NCBI GenBank assembly: GCA_948468045.1
Contig: CAOKGO010000009.1
Coordinates: 1 to 56,330, forward strand
DNA length: 56,330 nt
From: an uncultured Clostridium sp.
Lineage (GTDB): Bacteria > Bacillota > Clostridia > TANB77 > CAG-508
Reading direction: 5' to 3'
Below, in pieces: positions 8,700 to 18,954 of this stretch; positions within the stretch are counted from its first letter, which is position 1, and each line of letters opens with the position of its first letter. A program made the translations under genes and the position numbers. Below the pieces are notes generated by a model that ran no database searches, had not been told where the DNA came from, and saw only the letters and a list, made by a program, of their open reading frames with translations.

Positions 8700-9854
8700 C
8701 TATTTCAAATTTTGTTCGAAAAATGCTTTAAATTGTTCACATTTTTTTGCCCATGTCCATTGTTTTATTTGTTCTATATTTTCTTTTGATAATTGTTCTA
8801 ATTTTTCTTTTTCTTTTAGAATAGTGGTTAGTTTGTTTTTTAGTTCTTCTTTTGTTCGTTCTTTTAATATAAATTCTTTTTGTTTTTCTCCAAAAGCATC
8901 TCTTACAATACCTACATTTGTAGAAACAATTGGAACACCTGATGCCATAGCTTCTAAAACCGGATTAGGAGTTCCCTCATTTTTAGAAGCACACACATAT
9001 ATATCTATTGTGTTATAGTAATCTGGCATCTTCTCATGTGGTATATATTTCTCTTTTCTATCTGCAAAATTTAGTTCAATTGGATAACCCTCTTTGATTA
9101 ATTCTTCTAATGCTGGTTTTATAATTTTTCTTACTCCTTTTAAGTCCGAATCTCCATTTGAATCTGTAAATTCGCTATTTCCTACCCAGCCAATTTGTAT
9201 TTTTCTATTTTCTAAATTTTCTGGTTTAAATCTTTCTAAGTTTTGAGGTTTGAATTTTTCTAAATCCACCCCATCACTTACTACTGCCATTGGCTTTTTT
9301 TCAATATCTAAGTTATTGTAAATGTCTTGTAAAATAGTAGAAGATACAGTATAGTTTTTAGCGTATTTTGCAAATGATTTTGTGGTTTCAAAGCTTTCTT
9401 CATCTAAGAATTTATGGTCATAAACAGATGTTGTTATATTAGTTTTGCTAAAATATTTGTCCATAAATTCTTCAAAACTAATTCCCATATTATAGATATA
9501 TTCTCTTATAAATTTGTAATCTAAACATGATAAAAGTCCTCTCCATAAGCAGTGTACTAAGTCATACTTCTCAGCTAATAAAACAAGTTTTACTATATTA
9601 TCATCAAAAACAGCTACTGGAAAAATATCAATTTCAAAGTCATTTGATAGATGCTTTTTTATTTGGGTTGCAATGTTGCAAAATGCCCAACCATCAATAT
9701 CATAGACAATTGCTATTTTCTTTTTAGCTGTATCTTTTGTTTCTTCTTTATATTCATATGGGAACTTTTCTTCCATGTCAAATAAAAGTTCCATCTGCTC
9801 TTGAAAGGTTATATTTGTCATAAAATATGTTTCTTCTTTTATTTCTTTTTTCAT
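8700..9854 (-). CDS. Family 4 (GT-B) glycosyltransferase
   Basis: 384 residues. The C-terminal half carries the GT4 nucleotide-sugar site, with the E-x7-E-like stretch in NEGTPNPVLEAMASGVP and the preceding IDIYVCASK. The N-terminal acceptor domain begins after a roughly 45-residue charged leader. The ATG at 9854 overlaps the TGA of the small gene upstream (ATGA), so the two are translationally coupled. Its acceptor and sugar cannot be read from sequence. It probably acts at the cytoplasmic membrane face on the lipid-linked glycan of this locus. Confidence 0.88.
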   Translation of the reverse strand: MKKEIKEETYFMTNITFQEQMELLFDMEEKFPYEYKEETKDTAKKKIAIVYDIDGWAFCNIATQIKKHLSNDFEIDIFPVAVFDDNIVKLVLLAEKYDLVHCLWRGLLSCLDYKFIREYIYNMGISFEEFMDKYFSKTNITTSVYDHKFLDEESFETTKSFAKYAKNYTVSSTILQDIYNNLDIEKKPMAVVSDGVDLEKFKPQNLERFKPENLENRKIQIGWVGNSEFTDSNGDSDLKGVRKIIKPALEELIKEGYPIELNFADRKEKYIPHEKMPDYYNTIDIYVCASKNEGTPNPVLEAMASGVPIVSTNVGIVRDAFGEKQKEFILKERTKEELKNKLTTILKEKEKLEQLSKENIEQIKQWTWAKKCEQFKAFFEQNLK

Positions 9855-10054
9855 TTATCTCTCCTCATTATATGATTAATTTTTTGTACTATTTTATAAC
9901 CTCTCGAATTTTTTATACTTGCGATTTCAGATAGTAATGTTTCTTTTTCTTTTGTTACAATTCCTATTGTTCCCAATAAAATGTCATTTTCTTTTTGTAA
10001 CACGTAATTTTTTAGCCTCGCCCTTTCTAACTCTACTTTTATATCTTCTTCCAT
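9851..10054 (-). CDS. Small coiled-coil protein coupled to a glycosyltransferase
   Basis: 67 residues, charged, mostly heptad-like helix, ending in a basic segment with SRGYKIVQK. Such a tail is often found near the start of modular glycosyltransferases and may mediate membrane or complex association. This is inference from context. The stop TGA overlaps the start of the GT4 gene, which argues for a stoichiometric partner or a split N-terminal domain of that enzyme. The RBS AAAGGAGAT lies a few bases upstream of the ATG. Confidence 0.7.
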   Translation of the reverse strand: MEEDIKVELERARLKNYVLQKENDILLGTIGIVTKEKETLLSEIASIKNSRGYKIVQKINHIMRRDK

Positions 10055-10236
10055 ACTAATCTCCTTTTTTATCTTTTAGTTTTTTAAAAACACTGTTTTA
10101 TCTAAAAAATTATTTAATTCTTAGATTGCATTTCTATAATATAACAAATTTGCAAAAGTTGCAATAATAAATTTAATTTTAAGTCCCCTCTTTTTGCGAT
10201 TTCTTGGATAGTAAAGCTAAATGCCAATATAAATGT

Positions 10237-10272
10237 AATCAACTATTATTAAAATTTTAATAATAGTTGATT
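10237..10272 (-). terminator. Perfect 18-bp palindromic hairpin after the glucosaminidase gene
   Basis: The arms 10237-10254 and 10255-10272 are perfectly complementary and lie 6 bases past the stop of the wall hydrolase gene. The centre is A/T only. There is no long U tract on the minus side, so it may be a weak or bidirectional terminator or an mRNA-stabilising end. The rest of the 10055-10277 gap holds nothing I can recognise. Confidence 0.6.
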
Positions 10273-10277
10273 TTGCT

Positions 10278-13200
10278 TTATAAAACGTCAACAGTTTCTT
10301 TATCAATTTGGCTTTCTTCTTGAATTTCTTTTGTTTCTTCTGTTGGCTTAATTATTGTTGTGTTTTCTTCTATTGGTTTATCAATTACTTGTGTTGATTG
10401 TTCTTGTTCTACTTCATCAGCTGGCTTATTTGGTTGTTCTTGTATTTCTTTATTTTCAGGTTTTACTTGGTCTTTTACTATTTCATTTACTGGTTCTTCA
10501 ATTTTTTCTACTGCTTTCATTTTAGTTGTTACTGTTTCAAATTTTATTTTGTTATTTATTGTTACCATTTTATAATTTTCGTTAAAAGCTCCTATTTCAC
10601 CAGTTGGTTTGATATTTGCTTGTTGTGTTTTTTTGTTTGAAATATTATTTTCATTAGTTAATTTTACTTCTATATAGTATTCTTTGCTTAAGTCTAAATT
10701 CCAAATTACTCTGTCATAGTAATAGTTTAAGCCACCATCATGTCTTACATACATTTCACTGCTATATTTTCCATCTGTTGATTTTAATGTCATTTTTGGT
10801 AATCCATTTGGAGTATTTGCATTTCCTTCTACCCATTCTGCAATTATTATATTTCCATAAATATATTGTTTTCCTGCTCCATTTAAGTCTATATTTATTG
10901 TTTGTAAGTCTGTATTGATTTCTCCTATATACTCATTTCCTTTGAATACTATTTTGTTGTTTTCTATTATAGCATTTTTTCCTTTAAATATACCTACTTG
11001 GTCTTTAACATTCAAGTTTGCTGTTTGTACTTTGTTTTTTCCTATATTTTTATTTCCTGTTAATTTTACTTCAATATAATATTGCTTGCTTGAGTCTAAG
11101 TTCCAAATAACTCTGTCATAATAGTAATTTAATCCACCATCATGTCTTACATACATTTGTGCTTTATAAGTTCCATCTGTTGATTTTAGTGTCATTTCTG
11201 GCAACCCATTTGGAGTATTTGCATTTCCATCTACCCATTCTGCAATTATAATATTTCCATAGATGTATTCATTTCCTGCTCCATTTATTCCAATTTTCAT
11301 TTTTTGTAAATCTGTGTTTATATCTCCTTTATATAAACTACTATCTATTATTTTAATTTTGTTGTTTTCTGCCATTAATGTTATTGTGTCATATCTTCCA
11401 ATTTCTTTGTTTGGAAGTTTTGCTATTTGTGTTTTATTTATTCCTTTGTTATTTGGACCTGTTAATGTTACTTCTATTTCATATTCTTTGGTTGGGTCTA
11501 AGTTGTCAACTATTCTATCATAATAATAGTTTAGACCACCTAAATGATTTATATACATTTCACAACTATAACTTCCATCTGTTGCTTTTAAAACCATTTT
11601 TGGTAAATCACTTGGAATGTTTGCCACATTGTCTATCCATTCTGCAATTAGAATTTCTCCATAAATATAATTTCTTCCTGCTTCATTTTTAGATAGATTT
11701 ATTGTTTTTACATCTGTGTTTATATCTCCTTTGTATGTTGGTTTTATTTTATTGTCTTCTGTTATTATTGTTCTTCCTTGGAATATTCCTAAAGTTTTTG
11801 TTGGTAATTTTGCAATTTGTGTTTTTCTTGTTCCTATATTATCTTCATTTGTTAGTGTTGCTTCTATTTCATATTGCTTATATAAATCTAATCCATCTAT
11901 AAATACATCATAATAGTAATTTAATCCTTCTAAGTGAGCAATATACATTTCTCTTCTAATTGTTCCATCTGTTGATTTTAAAATTAGTTTTGGTAAAGTA
12001 TTTGGTACATATGCTACATTGTTTTTCCATTCTGCTATTAGCATATTTCCACTTAAGTATGTTCCTTTGTTATTTTTTGCTAATTTTATTTCTTTTAAAT
12101 CAGTATTTATATCTCCAACATAATTACCTAATGAGAAATATATTTTGTTATTTTTTGTTTTTATAGTTGTTCCTTTATATTTTCCTACTTCCATATTAGG
12201 CATATTTACTATTTGTGTTTTATTATTAGATAAATTTTTTGGTGTTGTTAAAGTTGCTTCTAAGTAGTATTCTTTGCTTGTATCTAAATTGTCAATAATT
12301 CTGTAATAATTATAGCTTAATCCTCCATTGTGTGTAACATTTAGTTCTGCACTAAAGCTTCCATCTGTTGATTTTATTTTGATTTCTGGTACATTTTTTG
12401 GTGTACAAGCCACATCATTAATCCATTCTGCTATTAATACTTCTCCTGTTATATAATTTCTTCCATCTGATTCTTGCCCTACTTTCATAGTTTTTAAATC
12501 TGTATTAATATTTCCATAGTATTCAGGATTTGGCTCTTGTGATATTTGTTTTGGCATATTTTCATAAATTGGTATAATAAATTCAAAATCACGGTTTAAT
12601 GTTAATTTTGTTTTACTATAAGCATCATACATTAATTTTGCTTCATTTTTAGCTCCAAATAAGTTTTGCATATATTGATGCCAATATGTTCCATCATATT
12701 TATCATCTACATCAAATTTTTGTAGGTATAATGTGTTTTGTCCTCTAGCTAAATATTTGCTTTTTACAAATGTTCCTCCACCTGCAATTGAAGCTGGTCT
12801 TGTAGTCCAATTTTCTCTTAATGCTCTTGCTAAACCATTTGTAATTACTTGTGCTTGGGTATTTCCTGTTGCTCCTATACTAAATAAATTATATAAACCT
12901 TTATATACTACTCCATCTGTTCCTAAATATTCTTTTCCTGAACTCAAATAAGAAGTTCCACTTCTTCCTTGTTCTTGTATTGTTCTTGTTACTAAGTGAA
13001 ATGCATTTATGTTATTATCTTTTGCTGCATTATATATTGCCACTACATTATCCCAATCTTCTAAAAATGAATCTTTTGCTGCTAATTGAATAGCTGATGT
13101 ATTTAATGTACCTGCATATGTATCTAATCTTTGAAACTGAAATATATTATTTCCATCTAAATATACACGTGGGTCCATTAAATATTTAACTGCTTCTTCT

Positions 13201-13523
13201 GATGCACAATACCAGCCTGTATCATATAGTTTTGAACCACATTCACTACATCTCCATTCTTCTGGATAATTTTTTGGTACTAAATTTCTTCCATGTACTT
13301 TTTCATTTTTTATTGCTGTGTTCCAATCTAAACCAGTATATAAAACTTTTATGTTTGGATATATTTTTTGTAGTTGCTTTATCTTATCTTTATAACCTGG
13401 ATATTTGCTCTCATTTATTCCATCTATATTAGAACTTGTACTTGATGCTGCTTGTACTGGGATTGTTCCTAATATAAAGCTAATAGCTATTATAAGTGTT
13501 ATAATTATATATATCTTTTTCAT
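10278..13523 (-). CDS. Secreted beta-N-acetylglucosaminidase with five C-terminal repeats
   Basis: A 1081-residue exported wall hydrolase. A signal peptide covers residues 1-25 (cut after VQA). Residues 40-325 resemble LytB/GH73-type glucosaminidase domains, with the probable catalytic glutamate in TRTIQEQG (E184) and a Cys pair C92/C95 plus C106. Five repeats of about 125-133 residues run from 335 to about 990, each with INTDL, IAEW, STDG and GGLxYYYD blocks. A Glu/Pro/Gln-rich tail ends the protein, and no LPxTG motif is visible. The same repeat set occurs in the adjacent amidase, so it is likely a shared wall- or glycan-binding region. It has its own promoter (13558-13586). Confidence 0.85.
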   Translation of the reverse strand: MKKIYIIITLIIAISFILGTIPVQAASSTSSNIDGINESKYPGYKDKIKQLQKIYPNIKVLYTGLDWNTAIKNEKVHGRNLVPKNYPEEWRCSECGSKLYDTGWYCASEEAVKYLMDPRVYLDGNNIFQFQRLDTYAGTLNTSAIQLAAKDSFLEDWDNVVAIYNAAKDNNINAFHLVTRTIQEQGRSGTSYLSSGKEYLGTDGVVYKGLYNLFSIGATGNTQAQVITNGLARALRENWTTRPASIAGGGTFVKSKYLARGQNTLYLQKFDVDDKYDGTYWHQYMQNLFGAKNEAKLMYDAYSKTKLTLNRDFEFIIPIYENMPKQISQEPNPEYYGNINTDLKTMKVGQESDGRNYITGEVLIAEWINDVACTPKNVPEIKIKSTDGSFSAELNVTHNGGLSYNYYRIIDNLDTSKEYYLEATLTTPKNLSNNKTQIVNMPNMEVGKYKGTTIKTKNNKIYFSLGNYVGDINTDLKEIKLAKNNKGTYLSGNMLIAEWKNNVAYVPNTLPKLILKSTDGTIRREMYIAHLEGLNYYYDVFIDGLDLYKQYEIEATLTNEDNIGTRKTQIAKLPTKTLGIFQGRTIITEDNKIKPTYKGDINTDVKTINLSKNEAGRNYIYGEILIAEWIDNVANIPSDLPKMVLKATDGSYSCEMYINHLGGLNYYYDRIVDNLDPTKEYEIEVTLTGPNNKGINKTQIAKLPNKEIGRYDTITLMAENNKIKIIDSSLYKGDINTDLQKMKIGINGAGNEYIYGNIIIAEWVDGNANTPNGLPEMTLKSTDGTYKAQMYVRHDGGLNYYYDRVIWNLDSSKQYYIEVKLTGNKNIGKNKVQTANLNVKDQVGIFKGKNAIIENNKIVFKGNEYIGEINTDLQTINIDLNGAGKQYIYGNIIIAEWVEGNANTPNGLPKMTLKSTDGKYSSEMYVRHDGGLNYYYDRVIWNLDLSKEYYIEVKLTNENNISNKKTQQANIKPTGEIGAFNENYKMVTINNKIKFETVTTKMKAVEKIEEPVNEIVKDQVKPENKEIQEQPNKPADEVEQEQSTQVIDKPIEENTTIIKPTEETKEIQEESQIDKETVDVL

Positions 13524-13557
13524 AATTCACATCATTCCTTCCTTACTTTGCTCCTTA

Positions 13558-13586
13558 AGTATATCTTATTTTTATTCCTTTTTCAA
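13558..13586 (-). promoter_or_regulatory. Sigma-A type promoter of the glucosaminidase gene
   Basis: The -35 is TTGAAA (13586-13581) and the -10 is TATACT (13563-13558), with a 17-bp spacer. The predicted transcript starts about 30 bases before the ribosome binding site AAGGA and the ATG at 13523. Confidence 0.65.
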
Positions 13587-13621
13587 CAATTTTCTACTAT
13601 ATTTTTAATGTAATTTTTGGT

Positions 13622-13653
13622 ATGTCCTATTGGGGACGTTTCCTTTGGGACAT
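13622..13653. repeat. REP-like palindrome remnant (GGGGAC/GTCC type)
   Basis: A short hairpin with ATGTCC at 22-27 and GGACAT at 48-53 of this block, around TGGGGACGTTTCC. The composition is unlike its AT-rich surroundings. It resembles solitary REP or MITE ends and shares the GGGAC theme with the element at 5531-5774, but no second end is visible. Confidence 0.5.
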
Positions 13654-13728
13654 TTTTATGTTTACTATTATTTTTGCTTTAGCTGCTCCATAGTGACAAT
13701 TTTATGAAATAAATTTATGTACAATATA

Positions 13729-13769
13729 AAAACTGTACAATTTCAATTTTACTTGATTTGTACAGTTTT
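13729..13769 (-). terminator. Intrinsic terminator after the amidase gene
   Basis: A perfect 12-bp stem (13729-13740 with 13758-13769) lies 12 bases after the stop codon. On the minus strand it is followed by a T-rich run. It separates the amidase gene from the promoter region of the glucosaminidase gene. Confidence 0.75.
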
Positions 13770-13781
13770 ATAATTTTGTAT

Positions 13782-16728
13782 TTAATTTTCTAATTTTTGT
13801 ATTTCTTCTTGTAGTTGTTCTTCTTTTGGTAGCTTTTCTTGTTGTATTTCTTCTTGTTCTGTTTCATCTATTAAGTCATCTTCTGTATTATTCTCTATTA
13901 CATCATTTGTAGCTGGCTTTTGTATTACTAAGTCTTTTTGTTCAAATTCTTCGTTTTCTACTACATCTTCTGGTAATATTTCTTCATTTGATTCTTCTAC
14001 TGGATTTGTTTTTTCGTTTTGTATTACTTTTTGTATAGTTTCAAAAGTTATTTTATTATTTTTCAATACCATTTTGTAATTTTCTTTAAAAGTCTCTATT
14101 TCACCAGTTGGTTTGATATTTGCTTGTTGTGTTTTCTTATTTGATATATTATTTGGATTTGTTAATTTTACTTCTATATAATATTCTTTACTTGTATCTA
14201 AATTCCAAATAACTCTATCATAGTAGTAATTTAAACCACCCACATGTTTTACATACATTTTAGCCATATAACTTCCATCTGTTGATTTTAATGTCATTTC
14301 TGGTAATCCATTTGGAGTATTTGCATTTCCTTCTATCCATTCTGCAATTAAAATATTTCCATAGATGTATTCTTTTCCTGCACTATTTATATCTACATAC
14401 ATTGTTTGTAAATCTGTATTAATTTCTCCTTTATACTCATTTCCTTTGAACATTATTTTATTATTTTGTATTATTGTATCTTTTTCCTTAAATATTCCAA
14501 CTTGATTTTTTACATTTAGATTTGCATTTTGTATTTTATTTGTTCCTATATTTTTATTTCCAGTCAATTTTACTTCAATGTAGTATTCTTTACTTGTGTC
14601 TAAATTCCAAATAACTCTGTCATAGTAATAATTTAGGCCACCATCATGTCTTACATACATTTTAGCATCATAGCTTCCATCTGTTGATTTTAGTGTCATT
14701 TCTGGTAATCCATCTGGAGTATTTGCATTTCCATTTACCCATTCTGCTATTAGAAGATTTCCGTAAATATATTCTTTGCCTGCACCATTTATTCCAATTG
14801 TCATTGTTTGTAAATCTGTATTAATATCTCCTTTATATAAAGTACTGTCTATAATTTTTATTTTGTTATCTTGAGCTACTAATTTTCCTGTTTCAAATTT
14901 TCCAATTTCTTTATTTGGAAGTTTTGCTATTTGTGTTTTGTTTGTTCCTTTATTATTTATTCCTGTTAAGTTTACTTCTATTTCATATTCTTTGCTTGGG
15001 TCTAAATTTTCAACAATTCTATCATAGTAATAATTTAAACCTCCTAAATGATTTACATACATTTTTGAACTATAACTTCCATCTGTTGATTTTAATATCA
15101 TTTCTGGCAATCCATTTGGTGTGTATGCTATATTATCAATCCATTCTGCGATTAAAATCTCTCCATAAATGTAATTTCTACCTGCCTCATTTTTTGATAA
15201 ACTAATAGTTTTTAAATCTGTATTAATGTCTCCTATATAAATTGGTTTTATTTTGTTGTCTTCTAATATCAATGTTCTTCCTTTGAATTCTCCTAATGTT
15301 TTTGATGGCAGTTTTACTGTTTGTGTCTTATTATTTCCTATATTGTCCTCTCCAATTAGGTTTGCTTCTATATAATAATGTTTATTTAAATCTATATTAT
15401 CTAATTGTACGTTGTATTTATAGTCAAGACCACTTTCATAAGATATTTGGATTGGTAAATTGATGGTATTGTCTGTTGATTTTAGTCTTAAAATTGGTGT
15501 CTTTATTGGTGTTTTTGCTTCTCCATTTATCCATTCTGCAATATAAATATCTCCTGAAATTGTATTTTCTTTTAAGCTGATTTCTTTTAAGTCTGTGTTA
15601 ATATCACCTACATATTCTCCAAGTGAGAAGTATAATTTATTATTTTTTGTTGTTAGTGTTGTTCCTTTATATTCTCCTACTTCCATATTAGGCATATTTA
15701 CTATTTGTGTTTTCTTTGTTGATATGTTTTTTTCTGTTGTTAGTTTTGCTTCTAAGTAATATTCTTTATTTATGTCTAAATTATCTATAATTCTATAATA
15801 AGAATAGCTTAAACCACCCTTGTGTGTAAGGTTAAATTCTGCACTAAAACTTCCATCTGTTGATTTTATTGTCATTTGAGGCACATCTTTTGGAGTGTTT
15901 GCTTTTCCCTCAATCCATTCAGCAATGTCAATTTCACCTTTTATGTAGTTTCTTCCATTTGCTTCTTGTCCAATTTGCATTGTTTTTAAATCTGTATTGA
16001 TTTCACCATAATATTGTCTTCTAAATAATTCCTTATTATCAATTATTGCTTTTGCATCAGCTTCTGCCATTTTCATTAACATTGTGTCATTTAAGTAATT
16101 TTCTCTGTCATGTGGATTGTTTATAAATGCATGTTCTATTAACACAGCTGGTATTCCATGATGCATTGGCCAACTAATAATTCCATAATAGTCTGCTATT
16201 GTTCCATCTGAATATATATCATCTGGTGTTCCTACTCTTACTTTAGGTTTATATGCAAAAGATTTTACTCCTGCATTTCTTAAGTTTTCTAATACACTTA
16301 AACCTAATTTGTTAGAATATTCATAATATCTTTTTTGTTTTGTATTATGTGTTATATATACTTCTGCACCTGATAACATACTAGATGAATCATTTGAGTT
16401 TATATGAAAACTTACTAAAAGGTCTGCATTATTATTTTTTGCTCTATCAGCTCTTTCTTTTCTCCCTAATGTTTCATTGTTTTCTTTAGTTAGTATTCCT
16501 GTTATTCCGTGGTGTCCTGTCTAGTATTTCTTTTACTTTTGTTGCTATTTTCCAAGTAAGATTTTTTTCTACAAGTCCTCCTCCAATTGCTCCTGTCTCA
16601 GTCCCACCATGCCCTGGGTCTAACATTATTATAACATCATTATTTGCATTTACGCTATTTGGTATTATGCATAATCCTAATAATATTACTAAGACTAGAA
16701 AAATGACTTTGTTTAATTTGGTTTTCAT
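13782..16728 (-). CDS. Secreted N-acetylmuramoyl-L-alanine amidase with five repeats, interrupted by a CGG +1 frameshift
   Basis: A zinc amidase (Amidase_3) that should cut the amide bond between MurNAc and the stem peptide. The start at 16728 follows AAGGAGGA, and a signal peptide ends after NSVNA. DPGHGG holds the first zinc histidine and LVEKNL the zinc glutamate. The zinc histidine of VSFHIN and the catalytic glutamate of LIEHAF lie beyond the break. The frame breaks at in-frame CGG (16509-16507). Skipping the C at 16509 restores ...RTPGITGILTK... and one frame of about 980 residues. Five C-terminal repeats match those of the neighbouring glucosaminidase unit by unit, followed by an acidic Q/E-rich tail. 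Without the shift only a 79-residue stub is made. Confidence 0.85.
16507..16509 (-). other. CGG +1 site in the amidase gene
   Basis: Reading is ...ACA CCA CGG AAT in the first frame. The gene continues only if C16509 is skipped and GGA (16508-16506) is read as glycine. The first frame ends at a TAA 21 bases later. Confidence 0.8.
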
Positions 16729-16767
16729 TCTTTTGTTCCTCCTTGTTTTTTTCATATTTTCATTCTT

Positions 16768-16796
16768 ATTTTACTATATTAAAGTTTAAACATCAA
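16768..16796 (-). promoter_or_regulatory. Sigma-A type promoter of the amidase gene
   Basis: TTGATG (16796-16791) and TAAAAT (16773-16768) are separated by 17 bp, giving a leader of about 35 bases before the ATG at 16728. No other gene lies between here and 16914. Confidence 0.6.
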
Positions 16797-16914
16797 TACC
16801 AATTAATGTTTTATTTTTATTTTTTGTTAATTTTGTTACAATGTTTCTTTTATGTATTTTTCTTATACAAAAAAATAATAAGGGCTATGTAACAAACACC
16901 ATCATCAATAAATA

Positions 16915-17802
16915 TTATTCTCTAGCATATTTTTTGCTTTTTATCTTTCCTGGTATATATAGCAATAAATATAATAGCTTATTATATATCCCATTTACAT
17001 TTTGAAATGAATTTTTTGTTTTAGTAAGATAGCTAAACAAAATATAATGTTTTATTACATATAACCTTTTCTTAAAAGTAACATCTTTCATATCATGATT
17101 AAAAATCTCTTTAAAATATTCAAAATACCCATAAGGATTTTCCACAAACTGTTTTTTTACATTTCTTGTATAACCATCTTCTTGATATTCACACACCATA
17201 ATTGGTTTATTAATACAAACCATTTTGTATTGCAAATCCATTTCATGATACATTCTAGCTTCTGTAACAAATTTCTCTTGTTGTTCTAATTTATGTTTAT
17301 ACTGTTTTCTAATTTTAGAGAAAAATACTAATGCCTTTTCGCCTGTTTCTCCATCTTTAAAATACAAATCAAACATTGTTGTTTCTTTTTTAGTAAAGTT
17401 TTTTCCCATATTTTCATTGTTTTGATTATATTTTAAAAAGCAAATAGCATAACAATCATCTCTATTTTTATTTTCCTGAATAGTTTTTTCAATTATACTA
17501 AAAGCATTATCTGTAAAATAATCATCTGAATCACACTCTATTATCACATCACCTGTTGCTTTTTCTACTAAATTATTAATTGCTATCATTTTTCCTTGAT
17601 GCTCTTGTTTGTTGTATATAATCTCAATTTTATTTTCTTGTATCCATGTTTCTACTATCTCTTCTGTATTATCTGTTGAGCTATCATTCATAATAATCCA
17701 TTCTATTTCTATTCCATCTTTTTTATTTTTTAATAAACTTTGATATAGAGTCCCTAATAAATTAGCTCTGTTGTAGGTTGGTGTTAATATTGATATTCTC
17801 AT
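16915..17802 (-). CDS. Family 2 glycosyltransferase
   Basis: 295 residues with an N-terminal GT-A domain: LTPTYNRANLL at 6-16, NDSSTD near 38, and the metal-binding DSDD near 93. The C-terminal third lacks obvious membrane helices except a weakly hydrophobic stretch near the end. The RBS GGAG lies 6 bases before ATG. It is in the same orientation as the GT4 gene 34 bases upstream, so they are likely one operon. The 112-base gap to the amidase promoter holds no terminator that I can see. Confidence 0.85.
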   Translation of the reverse strand: MRISILTPTYNRANLLGTLYQSLLKNKKDGIEIEWIIMNDSSTDNTEEIVETWIQENKIEIIYNKQEHQGKMIAINNLVEKATGDVIIECDSDDYFTDNAFSIIEKTIQENKNRDDCYAICFLKYNQNNENMGKNFTKKETTMFDLYFKDGETGEKALVFFSKIRKQYKHKLEQQEKFVTEARMYHEMDLQYKMVCINKPIMVCEYQEDGYTRNVKKQFVENPYGYFEYFKEIFNHDMKDVTFKKRLYVIKHYILFSYLTKTKNSFQNVNGIYNKLLYLLLYIPGKIKSKKYARE

Positions 17803-17836
17803 TTTTACTCCATTTCTTTAATTTAAGTTTTAAGCT

Positions 17837-18946
17837 TTATCTTTCTAACATTTTTATAATTTCACATATAATTTCTTGATTTTGATATGGTTTTAGATTT
17901 TCTTTTTGTTTTTGATTTTCTTTACTTGTTATAACTTCTTTTAAAACTGTGTAAATTCCATTTTCCGAATTTTGTGATATTTTACTATTTTCGTAATTTT
18001 GCACTGCTTCCCTTGCTGCTGTGTCTGTAATTAAGATTGGTTTATTTAATATTTTGGCTTCTTCAATTACCATACCATAACCCTCAAATTCAGAAAATAA
18101 GCAAAAATAATCTGCCATTTTTATATATGGATATGGATTTTCTCTTTTTCCTAATAATTCAAACGATTTTTCTAATTTATTTTCTTTTATTAATTTTTCT
18201 AATTTTTCTTTTTCTACACCTGTTCCTATAATATGGAACTTATGGTCTAATCCCTCTTGTATTAACTTTTTATGTACTTTAATTAGACGCTCTATTCCCT
18301 TTTGTTTTACCAATCTTGCTACACTAACAAAATGAATTTTATCATCTTCCCAATTTTCTTCTATTTTTTCTTCTGCTTTTTTTATTATATTTTCAGCATT
18401 AATATAGTTGTATAAAACTTGTTTTGTTTGATTTTTGTTAGTATCGTAAATTTTCTCAAAACTTGCTAAATTGTCTTTGCTTACAAATACTAGACTATCA
18501 TATTTTTCATATATCATTTTATCTAATTTTCGTTTAAGTTTAGCTTTTATCCCTGTTCCAAAAACTTTCGAAATATCATTATGAACCCATGCTATTTTTT
18601 TTGTATTTTTATTTATAGTGCTAAATAATCTAGTTATTGGTCCCTCTAAAAAGGCAATTTCTGCTTTATAGTTTTCTTTAATATATTTTTTATATATTGA
18701 CTTTTGTAAAAACAAGATTTTTAATGGAATAAGATATTTTTGCAAAGCAGTCAATTCAGCATATGAACATTTTTTGTAATTTTTTACTTTTATTTTGTTA
18801 TTTAATTGCTTTTCTAGTTCTCCATTTGCATAAATTGTAAAAATAGTCACTTCATATTTTTTGGATAACTCATTTGCTAAATCTACTAATACCCTTTCTG
18901 CTCCACCTAAAGTTAAACTAGTAATTCCAAATAAAATCTTTTCCAT
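17837..18946 (-). CDS. Family 4 (GT-B) glycosyltransferase
   Basis: A typical GT4 of about 369 residues. GGAER near residue 15 binds in the N-terminal Rossmann domain, VARLVKQKG near 210 starts the donor domain, and FSEFEGYGMVIEEA carries the E-x7-E motif. An upstream ATG at 18958 overlaps the TGA of the previous gene, but the AAAGG motif is placed for the ATG at 18946, which I prefer. TGA therefore serves as a real stop codon here. The operon continues in both directions. Confidence 0.88.
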   Translation of the reverse strand: MEKILFGITSLTLGGAERVLVDLANELSKKYEVTIFTIYANGELEKQLNNKIKVKNYKKCSYAELTALQKYLIPLKILFLQKSIYKKYIKENYKAEIAFLEGPITRLFSTINKNTKKIAWVHNDISKVFGTGIKAKLKRKLDKMIYEKYDSLVFVSKDNLASFEKIYDTNKNQTKQVLYNYINAENIIKKAEEKIEENWEDDKIHFVSVARLVKQKGIERLIKVHKKLIQEGLDHKFHIIGTGVEKEKLEKLIKENKLEKSFELLGKRENPYPYIKMADYFCLFSEFEGYGMVIEEAKILNKPILITDTAAREAVQNYENSKISQNSENGIYTVLKEVITSKENQKQKENLKPYQNQEIICEIIKMLER

Positions 18947-18954
18947 AATTAATT

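Noticed and set aside
13622..13653. REP-like hairpin as a full MITE
   Set aside because: Only a single end is visible and no partner repeat occurs within 300 bases, so it is listed just as a remnant.
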